Shown here one piece after another: positions 1 through 8,395 of a stretch of DNA of 64,000 nt. Below the pieces are notes generated by a model, which did not search any database, was not told the origin of the DNA, and saw only the letters and a program-made list of their open reading frames with translations. The translations under genes and the position numbers were made by a program. The stretch's first letter is position 1; the number at the start of each line of letters is the position of its first letter. Source of the stretch: Pseudomonadota bacterium (lineage in GTDB: Bacteria > Pseudomonadota > Gammaproteobacteria > CALCKW01); contig JBCCUP010000020.1 in the NCBI GenBank assembly GCA_039196715.1, positions 1-64,000 on the forward strand, given 5' to 3'.

Positions 1-204
1 CCAGTCGCCAATGACGGTTTCGGAGCGGCCCATGCCGTAGACATTGGCCGTGTCGACATGGGTGATACCGAGCTCGACACACGCGTCCAGAATGGCCATG
101 GAGCCGTCGTCGGTCGCGGGGCCGTAGAAATTGCTGAACGACATCGCGCCGTATCCCAGGACGCTGACCGTCGGGCCGTTCTGGCCCAGGGTTCTCTGTT
201 GCAT
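1..204 (-). CDS. aldo/keto reductase, N-terminal part (cut by window edge)
   Basis: The minus strand encodes 68 residues from an ATG at 202-204, and the frame is still open at base 1. The fragment has the beta1-alpha1 region of the aldo/keto reductase TIM barrel: a start of type RTLG..GP.VS.LGYGAMS, then GITHVDTANVYGMGRSE, which contains the conserved Asp and the catalytic-tetrad Tyr (D..NVYG). Family members reduce aldehydes and ketones with NADPH in the cytoplasm. The substrate cannot be inferred from this fragment. It faces away from bioY across a 250-bp gap. Confidence 0.85.
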   Translation of the reverse strand, partial: MQQRTLGQNGPTVSVLGYGAMSFSNFYGPATDDGSMAILDACVELGITHVDTANVYGMGRSETVIGDW

Positions 205-457
205 TGCCTCGCCTTGCTCGTTTCTTGGGGTGTCGGGTGCGTGCGGTCTGCCAACGGCCACGTGCGTCGATGGCACACGTCAGCGCCAATCGGCGTCGCC
301 ACCATACCACCCGGTCCAGTCCGGTTGGCCGAATCGGCGGCTCAACTGCTGCCGGGCTGCCACAGGATTATGTATGGGTTTGATACAATAATTCGTTTGG
401 CGTCCCGATCACGCGGGGCGCGTGCAAACCCTTCCCGATACCCTACAACGAGCTGAC

Positions 458-1069
458 ATGACCGCATCTGCCTTCACCCATCCCACACAGGTACACCCCA
501 CCCTCGCCCGCGCCCTGTGGCCCTCCGACAACGCGCGGCTGCGCAACGGCGTGCTTGCCGTACTCGGCAGTCTGGCGTTGTGGGTGTCGGCCAAGATCAG
601 CATCCCCTTCTGGCCCGTGCCGCTGACGATGCAGACCCTGGTCGTGCTCGCGCTCGGCATGGCTTTCGGCGCGAAATTGGGCACTGCGACAGTGCTCCTG
701 TACCTCGCGCAAGGGGCCGCGGGCCTGCCGGTGTTCTCCGGCACGCCGGAAAAGGGCATCGGCATCGCCTACATGGTTGGGCCGACCGGCGGTTACCTGC
801 TTGGTTTTGTCCTGGCCGCGGGCGTGGTCGGCTTTCTGGCCGAGCGCGGCTGGGACCGCACCCTGCTGACCGCCGCCGCCGCGATGCTGATCGGCAACGT
901 CATCATCTACGCGCCGGGACTCGCCTGGTTGGGCGCGGTCGTGGGCTGGGACAAGCCGGTGTTGGCCTGGGGCCTCACGCCGTTCCTTGCCGGGGACGCG
1001 ATCAAGCTGGTGATCGCAGCCGTCGCCCTGCCCGGTCTCTGGCGCCTGCTCGACCGCTGGAAAGCGTGA
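458..1069 (+). CDS. bioY: BioY biotin transporter (substrate-binding S component)
   Basis: This is a 203-residue integral membrane protein with about six hydrophobic segments. It carries BioY-family signatures: an early P-W-P-V-P-L-T-M-Q-T loop (biotin site), YLAQGAAGLPVFSG and GPTGGYLLGF. BioY imports biotin alone or with an energy-coupling-factor module; no ecfA or ecfT gene is nearby, so it acts alone or with a module elsewhere. The ATG at 458 gives the normal family N-terminus; an in-frame GTG at 422 would add 12 residues. It is followed on the same strand by msrA after 111 bp, with no obvious functional link. Confidence 0.92.
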   Translation: MTASAFTHPTQVHPTLARALWPSDNARLRNGVLAVLGSLALWVSAKISIPFWPVPLTMQTLVVLALGMAFGAKLGTATVLLYLAQGAAGLPVFSGTPEKGIGIAYMVGPTGGYLLGFVLAAGVVGFLAERGWDRTLLTAAAAMLIGNVIIYAPGLAWLGAVVGWDKPVLAWGLTPFLAGDAIKLVIAAVALPGLWRLLDRWKA

Positions 1070-1180
1070 CCGGCCGGTCCCTGTGCAACGGTCGGCCCTC
1101 GACACCTGCGCGCCAGGCGCTGGTCCCCGCGTCCAGCTGCGGTGTTCCGCACGGCAATGCCACACGCGCTCGGAGGTGTG

Positions 1181-1681
1181 ATGAGCGGTACGGATGAGGT
1201 GTATGTCGCGGGTGGTTGCCTCTGGGGCGTACAGGAGTTCTTTCGCCATGTCCCCGGGGTGATCACAACCGAGGCCGGCCGTGCCAACGGCACCGCTGAC
1301 ACCACCGACGCACCCTACGACGGATACGCGGAATGCGTTCGCCTCACGTTTGACCCGAACCAGCAGTCGGTCGCGGGCCTGATGCCGTACCTCTTTGAGA
1401 TCATCGATCCGTACAGCGTCAACCGGCAAGGCGACGACGTGGGCCCGAAGTACCGCACCGGGGTGTACAGCCGGTGCGCATCACACCTCGACGCGGCCCG
1501 CGCCTACATCGACGGCCGCGCCGACCGAGACCGCATCGTCGTCGAGGTACGCCCGCTGCACCACTACGTGCGCAGCGACGCCGAGCACCAGGATCGCTTG
1601 ACGCGGTGCCCTGACGAGGTCTGCCACATTGCGCCGGCGCTGTTGCACAAATACAAAGCCGTTGGTCACTCGAACGGCTGA
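1181..1681 (+). CDS. msrA: peptide methionine sulfoxide reductase MsrA family
   Basis: This 166-residue protein has the MsrA fold signatures: GGCLWGVQEFF around the nucleophilic Cys, then the DPYSVNRQGDDVGPKYRTGVY block that binds the sulfoxide. MsrA reduces methionine-S-sulfoxide in proteins using thioredoxin. The ATG at 1181 is preceded by GGAGGTG, which decides the start over upstream in-frame codons. The active-site motif reads GCLWG where most MsrA proteins have GCFWG; the Cys, Trp and Gly are kept. Several C-terminal Cys residues (RCPDEVC) could act as recycling cysteines, which is inference. Confidence 0.86.
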   Translation: MSGTDEVYVAGGCLWGVQEFFRHVPGVITTEAGRANGTADTTDAPYDGYAECVRLTFDPNQQSVAGLMPYLFEIIDPYSVNRQGDDVGPKYRTGVYSRCASHLDAARAYIDGRADRDRIVVEVRPLHHYVRSDAEHQDRLTRCPDEVCHIAPALLHKYKAVGHSNG

Positions 1682-2134
1682 GTCTCCTGCTTGGTGAGTG
1701 CCAGCGCTTTGGGAGCCTCTCACTGACGTGGCAGCGACGCGTTGCGGGCGAATGGGATTTCCACGGCGACCGTGATCGTGCGAGGTGGTGAGGACTCGGC
1801 CTCATCGGCGCCATCATGCCTTCGGTCTGACGTCCGGTTGACTGTCTGAGCAAAACCGAAAAACGGTCTCTTCGGTGGCCGTGGCGCGCCCGGGCGGCTC
1901 GACTGTTTCCATGTGAGACAACACCCCACCCATCGGCATGGGCGTATCCCCACCGGTTTCGGTGAGAGCCCACGGGGCGCAACCGATGACCGCGCTGAGG
2001 CCCGGCATCCACTGCAGACGGGTGTTGATAGCTCAACCGCGCAGTGCGAGCAGCCGCGAGCGGGGACGAGAGATCATGCTGCGACGGGTTGGGCCCAGTC
2101 GAGCCAGGCTGCACTCGGTGAGGGATCGGCGTCT
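1682..2134. other. 453-bp intergenic region without a convincing gene
   Basis: This lies between the msrA stop and the tautomerase stop. Short open frames occur on both strands, but none resembles a known family or has a ribosome-binding site. It contains the first copy of a 58-bp repeat (2050-2107). Confidence 0.5.
2050..2107. repeat. 58-bp direct repeat, copy 1
   Basis: It is identical at 56 of 58 positions to 3264-3321 in the same orientation; the two differences are both C/T transitions. Similarity stops sharply at both ends. It lies 27 bp beyond the 3' end of the tautomerase gene. The two copies bracket the tautomerase-HxlR gene pair. I do not recognise the sequence as a known element. 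Confidence 0.85.
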
Positions 2135-2560
2135 CTACGCGACGTTCAAGATGCCCTTGATGGCCTCCGTTTGGAAGACCTGTCCCATCGCCCCCCACTT
2201 GCCGCTCGGCACCTCGGTGATAATCACCCAGTGGTTCATGCCCCCTTCGATTTCCCCGAGTATGTCGTTGACCGCGTCGTTGACTTCAGCGCAGAGCTGG
2301 GCTCTCGACGCCTCGGTCAGGAGGCCCTCGGGCGTGGTAAACGCAATGTGCAGCGGCGTCTGAGACTTCACCTCGCCGTAGACAAATAGGTTGCCCCTCG
2401 GCAGTTCATGAATGTGACCCCAGGTCATGGCCTGTGGACCGGCATCGGCCGGGGATGCGCCTTCTGCGCGAATCACGGCATCGGACAGCCGCGAGATCAG
2501 GGTTTGCTTGGCATCATCAGACAACTGACCGGCTTCGGCCGTGACAGAGACGAATGGCAT
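2135..2560 (-). CDS. tautomerase superfamily protein (cis-CaaD/4-OT-like)
   Basis: This 141-residue protein begins Met-Pro, giving the N-terminal catalytic Pro of the 4-oxalocrotonate tautomerase superfamily once Met is removed. Its length, the P.GNLFVYGEV segment in the middle and a late HWVIITEVP.G.W (Glu near residue 120) resemble the two-domain cis-3-chloroacrylic acid dehalogenase subgroup. The Arg pair that cis-CaaD uses for carboxylate binding is not evident (PEGLLTE stands there), so dehalogenase activity is doubtful and tautomerisation or hydration of a small keto/enol acid is more likely. The start at 2560 is chosen because Pro must follow Met, and GGAG lies just upstream. It diverges from the hxlR gene, which probably controls it. 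Confidence 0.8.
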   Translation of the reverse strand: MPFVSVTAEAGQLSDDAKQTLISRLSDAVIRAEGASPADAGPQAMTWGHIHELPRGNLFVYGEVKSQTPLHIAFTTPEGLLTEASRAQLCAEVNDAVNDILGEIEGGMNHWVIITEVPSGKWGAMGQVFQTEAIKGILNVA

Positions 2561-2672
2561 AATGGCGCTCCTCGAAAGCAAAGTGATGTGTCGCCCGAGC
2601 CGCGAATTGACGGTTGCTGCGCGGGTGCCGTCGGCCCAACACGGCCAACGAATCAACTTTATAGATTAAAGT

Positions 2673-2689
2673 AGTTGTAAATTGCAACT
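2673..2689. promoter_or_regulatory. 17-bp palindromic operator between tautomerase and HxlR genes
   Basis: The sequence AGTTGTAA-A-TTGCAACT is a dyad with 7 of 8 matching pairs, sitting 12 bp before the hxlR start codon. Read on the minus strand, a TTGCAA within it and a TATAAA 18 bp further on form a plausible sigma-70 promoter for the tautomerase gene. The position suggests that HxlR binding would block both genes. The site is seen directly; the regulator assignment is inference. Confidence 0.6.
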
Positions 2690-2701
2690 GGATAAATCGT
2701 T

Positions 2702-3196
2702 TTGGCAAACCGCAAGCGCACCGGCCCGAGGTCACTCTGTCCGATCAACCGATTCGTCGAGCTCTTCGGGGATCCGTGGAGCCTCGTCGTGCTGCGCGAC
2801 ATCATGTTTGGTGGCAAACGGCACTACCTCGACCTGCTAGAGCACTCCGAGGAGGGCATTTCAACGAGCGTGTTGGTGGACCGCTTGAAAAAGCTGACGC
2901 TGGCGGGCGTCATCCGACAAATCGACGACGACACCCACAAGCAGCGTACGCTCTACGCGCTGACTGACGACGGCGTCGCGCTCGCCCCGACCGTGGTCGC
3001 ATTGAGCACCTGGTCGTCAGCGTGGCAACCGCCCTCGGCCAAACACGCGGTGCGCACGCGAATGCTCGTTGAGGGCGGCGAGGAGATCCTGTCCCGACTG
3101 CTCGACGACCTGCGGGCAACGCACCTGGATCAGGCGCGACGCTTGCCCGGGCCGTCGGTGCTCGACGCCCTGCAACAGGCGTTTGACACAGCCTGA
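2702..3196 (+). CDS. HxlR-family winged-helix transcriptional regulator
   Basis: This 164-residue protein has an N-terminal HxlR DNA-binding domain: CPINRFVELFGDPWSLVVLRDIMFG, then the recognition region EEGISTSVLVDRLKKLTLAGVI and the wing ..RTLYALTDDG. HxlR proteins are dimeric local regulators, often answering to aldehydes, quinones or redox signals. The N-terminal Cys near residue 13 is the family's typical sensing position. The only usable start is a TTG at 2702, with no clear ribosome-binding site. It diverges from the tautomerase gene across a 141-bp gap with a palindromic operator. Confidence 0.88.
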   Translation: MANRKRTGPRSLCPINRFVELFGDPWSLVVLRDIMFGGKRHYLDLLEHSEEGISTSVLVDRLKKLTLAGVIRQIDDDTHKQRTLYALTDDGVALAPTVVALSTWSSAWQPPSAKHAVRTRMLVEGGEEILSRLLDDLRATHLDQARRLPGPSVLDALQQAFDTA

Positions 3197-3559
3197 TTCG
3201 GCGTCGTATCGCTGTTTTACAAGCCGTTTTACACCGTATCCACTTCGGTGGTCGTGGACCTTTGCAGCCGCGAGCGGGGATGAGAGATCACGCTGCGACG
3301 GGTTGGGCCCAGTCGAGCCAGACGTCCCAAACTGTACCGCGGGACACGGTTGTCAAGCGGTCCCCTCGGATAGTGCGTATGGTGGAACACGGTAACGAGC
3401 CCGTGCTGCGCCGACCCTGTTCGGTAAAAACCGGGTAAGCGAACATTCGCCCACCTGCACTGTGTCGACTGAATTGGATCCCGCTGCGGTGTGGGCCACA
3501 ATCTGTCGGCCTGCGCCTGTGTGGTGCCGCCCCGACTCACCGAGCTCGTTGGAGGGCCC
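3197..3559. other. 363-bp intergenic region with repeat copy 2
   Basis: No coding sequence is supported here. It holds the second 58-bp repeat copy (3264-3321) and the upstream region of the NYN gene. A short sequence TTTTACAAGCCG occurs here (about 3215) and again just after the NYN gene (about 4349). Confidence 0.5.
3264..3321. repeat. 58-bp direct repeat, copy 2
   Basis: This is the partner of 2050-2107, with 56 of 58 bases identical and the same orientation. It starts 67 bp after the hxlR stop codon. Together the copies delimit a 1.2-kb segment that holds exactly the tautomerase and hxlR genes. Confidence 0.85.
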
Positions 3560-4345
3560 GTGACAGACAACAACCTCGCCCTCTTCTGCGATTTCGAGAA
3601 TGTGGCGCTCGGTGTCCGAGACGAGAAATTTCCGAAGTTCGATATTGCCCTTGTGCTTGAACGCCTGTTGGTCAAAGGCAACGTGGTGGTCAAGAAAGCC
3701 TACTGCGACTGGGATCGATACAAGGACTTCAAGCCCGCGATGCACGATGCGGCGTTCGAGTTGATCGAAATTCCCCACACCCGCCAATCAGGCAAGAATT
3801 CGGCGGACATTCGCATGGTTGTCGACGCGCTCGACCTCTGTTACACGAAAGACCACATCGACACCTTCGTCATCATGAGCGGTGATTCGGATTTCTCCCC
3901 GCTGGTGAGCAAGCTGCGAGAGAACGCGAAACTGGTGATCGGTGTCGGCGTTCGCAGCAGCACCTCCGATCTGCTGATGAGCAATTGCGATGAGTTCATT
4001 TTCTACAACGACCTCGTGACCGAGCAGAACACCCAGAAAAAACGCCGATCACGTGCCAAGAAGAAAAGCACGCCGAAAGCGAAAACCCCTGCAGATGCGC
4101 ACGAGGACGGCATTCAGCACGTCTTGGACACCGCTGAAGCCCTGATCGCCGAGCGCGGAGATCGCGTGTTCGGCTCGATGGTGAAACAGACGCTGAAACG
4201 GCGGCGCCCCGAGTTCAACGAAACGGCATTTGGGTTCTCGTCATTCAATGAACTGCTTGAAACCGCGCATGCACGCGGTTACCTGGACATCGACGCGGAT
4301 GAACGGTCGGGTGGGTACGTTGTGCGATCAGTGCGAAGAGACTAG
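3560..4345 (+). CDS. NYN-domain RNase with C-terminal LOTUS/OST-HTH-like domain (LabA type)
   Basis: This is a 261-residue protein. The NYN (PIN-like) nuclease domain spans about residues 5-155, with acidic metal-binding motifs: LFCDFENVA near the N-terminus, KNSADIRMVVDALDL in the middle and VIMSGDSDFSPLV. A basic linker rich in Lys and Arg (about 160-180) joins a C-terminal HTH/LOTUS-like domain (about 185-258). LabA-type NYN proteins are believed to process or degrade RNA, and the LOTUS domain to bind RNA. The GTG at 3560 is preceded by GGAGGG at good spacing and starts right before the domain; an upstream in-frame ATG at 3491 would add an unconserved stretch. It stands alone. Confidence 0.85.
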   Translation: MTDNNLALFCDFENVALGVRDEKFPKFDIALVLERLLVKGNVVVKKAYCDWDRYKDFKPAMHDAAFELIEIPHTRQSGKNSADIRMVVDALDLCYTKDHIDTFVIMSGDSDFSPLVSKLRENAKLVIGVGVRSSTSDLLMSNCDEFIFYNDLVTEQNTQKKRRSRAKKKSTPKAKTPADAHEDGIQHVLDTAEALIAERGDRVFGSMVKQTLKRRRPEFNETAFGFSSFNELLETAHARGYLDIDADERSGGYVVRSVRRD

Positions 4346-4370
4346 CGGTTTTACAAGCCGGTTCTGTACA

Positions 4371-5291
4371 CTAACCCCGACGGCAGTCAGCGTCCGCGGC
4401 GGCCACAAGCAACTTCTCGCGCCAGTGCCGGTGCCGCGCCGAGTGGTGGTTGCGCTCGTGCCAGAAGAGCATGAGCCGTGTGGTGCGCGTTGACCACGGT
4501 GAGTCGCAATGCCGGATCCGATCACCGGCAATGTGTACCAAGTGAGATGGCAGTGTCGCGATCAAGGGTGTGCCTTCGATGTGCTTGAACACGCTGTCGA
4601 AATCCGGCACCTGCAGCGACACATGCCGCTTGCGGCCGAGTTTGGCCAGGCGTTTATCGAGACCGTATCCGGTGTCGCCACTGAGCACGACCCGCACGTG
4701 CGGACGGGCACAGTAGGTGTCCAGATCACCCGCTTCGATGGGGTGGTCGGCATCGAAGAACACGTGGTTGTCGAATTCCAACAGGCTGCGTTGCCGAAGT
4801 CCCTCCCCGACCAGGCTGCCCTCCGGCAAGAGGGTGAAATCCGACACGCCGTCGCGCAAGTCCTGGGCCGCGTTCGCAGGCGAGCCCGTCGGACGGATCT
4901 CGATTCGGACGCCTGGCGCCGTTCGAATGGCGTCACGGACGAACCGGGTCAGCAGCAGGTCGCGTTCGAACATGGTGGCAGCGATGCGCACGCTGCGCGT
5001 TTCCGTCATCGGATCGTAGACCTCTGCCTCGGTCATGACCTGCAGTTGGTGTAGCACCGCTTCGGCCAGGGGCACCAGGGCCTCGGACCTTTTGGTCGGT
5101 CGCACGCCGTTTCCCTCACGCACGAACAAGGGGTCCTGCAAGCGCTTTCGCAACTGCTCGAGCCGGTAGCTGACGGTGGACTGGTTGAGGTCGAGAACCT
5201 TGCCGGCGTTGCTCAGCGAGCCCGCGCGGTGGATGGCCAGAAACAGTGCCAGCTGGTTGCCGTCGATGGACAGGTAATCCGTTTTTTCCAT
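4371..5291 (-). CDS. LysR-family transcriptional regulator
   Basis: This 306-residue protein has an N-terminal winged HTH (about 8-70: LALFLAIHRAGSLSNAGKVL, then NQSTVSYRLEQLRKRL and PLFVREG) followed by a LysR substrate-binding domain of two alpha/beta lobes. It diverges from the haloalkane dehalogenase gene across 91 bp, the usual layout for a LysR activator of its neighbour, so a halogenated or esterified compound or its product may be the inducer. That link is inference from position. The C-terminus is rich in His and Arg and poorly conserved. Confidence 0.88.
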   Translation of the reverse strand: MEKTDYLSIDGNQLALFLAIHRAGSLSNAGKVLDLNQSTVSYRLEQLRKRLQDPLFVREGNGVRPTKRSEALVPLAEAVLHQLQVMTEAEVYDPMTETRSVRIAATMFERDLLLTRFVRDAIRTAPGVRIEIRPTGSPANAAQDLRDGVSDFTLLPEGSLVGEGLRQRSLLEFDNHVFFDADHPIEAGDLDTYCARPHVRVVLSGDTGYGLDKRLAKLGRKRHVSLQVPDFDSVFKHIEGTPLIATLPSHLVHIAGDRIRHCDSPWSTRTTRLMLFWHERNHHSARHRHWREKLLVAAADADCRRG

Positions 5292-5382
5292 AGCGACTAT
5301 CGAGTGACTGCCATTTTCTGAGAGTTATGCCTCCCCCAGACTCGTCGTGCAAGTCAACCCGTTCGCATCGGAGATGCACACC

Positions 5383-6333
5383 ATGACCACGTCATCCCTC
5401 GCCCTGGCCCTCACGGCCACCCTCACCGCCGCAGTCGCTGTATCGGCGACGCCGGTGCCAACCGCGATGCCCTACGACCACAAGCGCACCGACGTGCTCG
5501 GACTCGAGATGGCCTACGTCGACGAGGGTGCCGGCGATCCGGTGGTGTTTCTGCACGGCAACCCCACCTCGTCCTACCTCTGGCGCAACATCATGCCGGC
5601 CGTCGCCGACACCCACCGTGTGATCGCCCCGGACCTGATCGGTATGGGCCTGAGCGAAAAGCCCGATGTGGCGTTCAGCTACGCGTTTCACCGCGACCAC
5701 CTTTTTGCCTTTCTCGACGCCTTGAACCTGAGCAACGCGACGCTGGTCGTGCACGACTGGGGCTCCGGACTGGGTCTGGATTGGGCACAGGCCAACGCAG
5801 ACCGCCTGAGCAGCATCGTGATGATGGAGGCGATCCTGCCGCCGATCTGGCCCGTGGCCGGCTTTGACGAGATGGGTGAGATGGGTGAACACTTCAAGGC
5901 CTTCCGCACGCCGGGCGTGGGTGAGCAGCTGATCGTTGAGCAGAACGCGATGATCGAGCCAGGGCTTTCTCGCCAATACGTGATCCATCCCTTGCCGGAC
6001 GCGGCGGTTGACACCTACAAAGGCTACTACAGCGAGCCCGGGCAACGGCAGGTCATCCTCGATTGGACGCGCAGTGTGCCGATTGGTGGTGAGCCCGCCG
6101 ACGTGGTCAGCACGGTTGAGCGGTATTCGCATTGGCTGCAGGAAAGCAACCTGCCGAAGATGCTGATCCACGCCCAGCCGGGTGTGTTGGTGCCACCCGC
6201 GGCCGTGGAATGGCTCGAAGCGCGGGTGCCAAATCTCACCACCGTGGACATCGGTCCGGGATTGCATTTTCTGCAAGAAGACAACCCGAGTGCCATCGCC
6301 GCCGCACTCGAGACCTGGGTCGCGCACCACTGA
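5383..6333 (+). CDS. exported haloalkane dehalogenase, subfamily II (DhaA/LinB type)
   Basis: This 316-residue alpha/beta-hydrolase aligns with DhaA/LinB almost throughout. Visible parts are HGNPTSSYLWRNI (halide-stabilising Asn60), VVHDWGSG (nucleophile Asp125 and halide-stabilising Trp126), MMEAILPPIW (Glu149, 24 residues after the nucleophile as in DhaA) and GPGLHFLQEDNP (catalytic His295). The full catalytic pentad of subfamily II is therefore present. It would hydrolyse haloalkanes to alcohol plus halide. Unlike DhaA and LinB it starts with a signal peptide (hydrophobic residues 6-20, likely cleavage near 22-28), so it should act in the periplasm. The ATG at 5383 is chosen because GGAGA precedes it. 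A LysR gene diverges from it. Confidence 0.9.
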   Translation: MTTSSLALALTATLTAAVAVSATPVPTAMPYDHKRTDVLGLEMAYVDEGAGDPVVFLHGNPTSSYLWRNIMPAVADTHRVIAPDLIGMGLSEKPDVAFSYAFHRDHLFAFLDALNLSNATLVVHDWGSGLGLDWAQANADRLSSIVMMEAILPPIWPVAGFDEMGEMGEHFKAFRTPGVGEQLIVEQNAMIEPGLSRQYVIHPLPDAAVDTYKGYYSEPGQRQVILDWTRSVPIGGEPADVVSTVERYSHWLQESNLPKMLIHAQPGVLVPPAAVEWLEARVPNLTTVDIGPGLHFLQEDNPSAIAAALETWVAHH

Positions 6334-6424
6334 CCGTATGTCGCCCTCATCGCGCATTGCCCCATGCCACCGGGTCGGGTGGGTCGGTGTAGCCGTCAGT
6401 CCCCGGCCCCATCGGAGAACTTCC

Positions 6425-7381
6425 ATGTCACAGATCACTCGTCGCCAGTTCGGTATCACCACCCTCCTCGGTGCCACCGGCCTGCTCTCGCCGGCCGCGC
6501 TGGCAGCGGCCAGCACCGCGCGCCCGGCGGTCACACCGGCCCTGGTGGACCTGCCCCTCGGGCGCTACACGCTGACCGCCCTGCTCGACGGCATCTTCTA
6601 CATGCCAAGCCACCTGTATTCGGGCGACGATCCGGCCGCCATTGCCGCCCTGGCCCGGAAGACGGCCGGTGGGCCCGACGCCTTTCCGTTCCCGGTTACC
6701 GCCTACTTGCTGCAATCCGCAGAGCGGACGATCCTGATCGACGCGGGTTTCGGCGATCTCGAGGCCTTCGGTCCCGGTTTTGGTCGAGCCAGGACCGCAC
6801 TGGCCGCGACCGGTGTGACACCTGAGGACGTGGATACGGTGATCGTCACGCACTTGCACCCCGATCACATTCCCGGTTTGCTGGCGGGCCAGGCGCCGGC
6901 CTTCCCGAACGCTGAGTTGATCATCTACGAGACCGAAGTGCAGCACTGGACCGATGACAGCCGCATGGGACACGCGCCGGAACCGATGCGCCTCTGGTTT
7001 CGATTGGCCAACGAGGTATTGGGCGCCTACGGCGATCAAGTGACGCGGGTACAGGACGGCTTTGAAGCTGCCCCGGGTGTACGGCTGGAAAGCTCGCCCG
7101 GGCACACGCCCGGGCACTCGCTGGTGCACATTGACGGCGGCGAGCACGAGCTGCTCATGCTCGCCGATACCGTCAGTCACATCGACCTCGCCACCGCCCT
7201 GCCGCGCACGCGCTTCGCGTTTGAAACCGACACCGTTCAGGCGGTCGAGTCTCGGTTGCGGGTATTTGACAAGGTCGCAGCTGACCAGGTGTTGATTGCG
7301 GGCAGCCACATTCACTTCCCTGGCTTCGGGCGCATCGTCAGAGACGGTGGTGCCTACCGCTATACCCCTGTCACGGTGTGA
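6425..7381 (+). CDS. exported metallo-beta-lactamase-fold hydrolase (Tat signal)
   Basis: This is a 318-residue protein. A twin-arginine signal (TRRQFG plus a hydrophobic stretch ending in Ala-rich residues near 30) predicts Tat export. The mature part has the MBL zinc motif THLHPDHIPG (near residues 140-149), a downstream SSPGHTPGHSL and MLADTVSHID, and a late GSHIHFPGFG. Relatives include methyl parathion hydrolase and N-acyl-homoserine lactonases, so hydrolysis of a lactone, ester or phosphotriester is plausible; the substrate is unknown. It follows the dehalogenase gene on the same strand after 91 bp, also exported, so they may be co-expressed. The start at 6425 gives the intact Tat motif. 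Confidence 0.85.
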   Translation: MSQITRRQFGITTLLGATGLLSPAALAAASTARPAVTPALVDLPLGRYTLTALLDGIFYMPSHLYSGDDPAAIAALARKTAGGPDAFPFPVTAYLLQSAERTILIDAGFGDLEAFGPGFGRARTALAATGVTPEDVDTVIVTHLHPDHIPGLLAGQAPAFPNAELIIYETEVQHWTDDSRMGHAPEPMRLWFRLANEVLGAYGDQVTRVQDGFEAAPGVRLESSPGHTPGHSLVHIDGGEHELLMLADTVSHIDLATALPRTRFAFETDTVQAVESRLRVFDKVAADQVLIAGSHIHFPGFGRIVRDGGAYRYTPVTV

Positions 7382-7513
7382 TGTCAGTCAGGGCCGCTCA
7401 GGTCGTCCGGACCGCTGGGTTGACCACGGTCCCCTGGGTTCTGCCGCGCTGCCTCGACGCTTCGCGTGGCAGGCTCGGTGCACAAACGTCAGTGCCCGTC
7501 AGGGAAGCGTCGC

Positions 7514-8323
7514 CTAGCGGAACGGCACACCGCCGGTCTCGGCGCGTCGCCGGTCGTGTGGCACTGCCCAGGTGTCCGGGTCGAGGATCAGGCGCGCAAG
7601 GGCGTTTGCACCGGCCTCGAGCATCAACTCCCCTTTCTCGGCGCTTGCGCGGGCCGGGTTGCCGGCGAGCCCGTTCTCGGTCACGTGGGCAAACGGGCGC
7701 CAGCGGTACGACCCCTGCCCCGCGGCGAGAAATGTACCGGCGTCCATCGGGCTTGCTATCTCGCCGAGCTGTGAGGTGTCGACGAGCGCCGGCTCGCACA
7801 CCAGCATCATCGACGTCTCGGCCTCGCCGGCGTGCATCACGCCGGGCTGATCCTGCAGGTGTTGGGACAGGTCGTCACCCGCTTCGGTCACGTACGTGGT
7901 AGCGACCAGCGTCGCCTCGGCCGTCGGTGACAGCTCGTCGAGGATCTGCTGCATGGCGATGATGTTGCCGCCGTGCGAGTTGGCGATCAGGATGTCGCGA
8001 AAGCCCTGTCGCGTCAGGGCGTCAATCACGTCCCGCAGCACCCGCCTGAAGGTGTCGTGGCTGAGGGTGAGTGTGCCCCCGAACGGCATGTGGTGCTCCG
8101 ACAGGCCGGACCAGACGACCGGCGTCACGACGACCGGCCGTGTCTCGCACGCCTTGCGTGCAGCCCGCAAGGCAATCTCGTGGCCGAGGCGCGTGTCGGT
8201 CATCACCGGCAAGTGCGGGCCGTGCTGTTCGATCGAGGCGATCGGCAGAATGACAACCGCATTGTCGTTGGCGAGTTGTCGCAGTTCGTGCGCTTTGAGG
8301 CGCGACCAGTCCACGTCTGCCAT
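7514..8323 (-). CDS. creatininase-family amidohydrolase
   Basis: This 269-residue protein has the creatininase metal-site pattern: VILPIASIEQHGPHLPVMTD near residues 18-38 (Glu, His and Asp ligands), ILIANSHGGN near 120 and HAGEAETS near 180. Members hydrolyse cyclic or simple amides (creatinine, formamides), and others act in peptide-cofactor maturation. The genuine substrate cannot be told from sequence, and no creatine-pathway genes are nearby. The ATG at 8323 is preceded by AGGAG. It is followed downstream on its strand only by unrelated genes; a LysE-type exporter gene lies upstream in the same direction. Confidence 0.86.
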   Translation of the reverse strand: MADVDWSRLKAHELRQLANDNAVVILPIASIEQHGPHLPVMTDTRLGHEIALRAARKACETRPVVVTPVVWSGLSEHHMPFGGTLTLSHDTFRRVLRDVIDALTRQGFRDILIANSHGGNIIAMQQILDELSPTAEATLVATTYVTEAGDDLSQHLQDQPGVMHAGEAETSMMLVCEPALVDTSQLGEIASPMDAGTFLAAGQGSYRWRPFAHVTENGLAGNPARASAEKGELMLEAGANALARLILDPDTWAVPHDRRRAETGGVPFR

Positions 8324-8395
8324 CGGGGCTCCTGGGTGTGCATTGGTGCGGCATGGCCGGGCGGTGATCATCGGCCGGTCAGCGCGACAGCGGTG

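Noticed and set aside
2050-2107. The 58-bp repeat as a tRNA 3' end or integrase attachment site
   Set aside because: It does not contain a T-loop consensus or CCA-type end, and no integrase gene is in the window.
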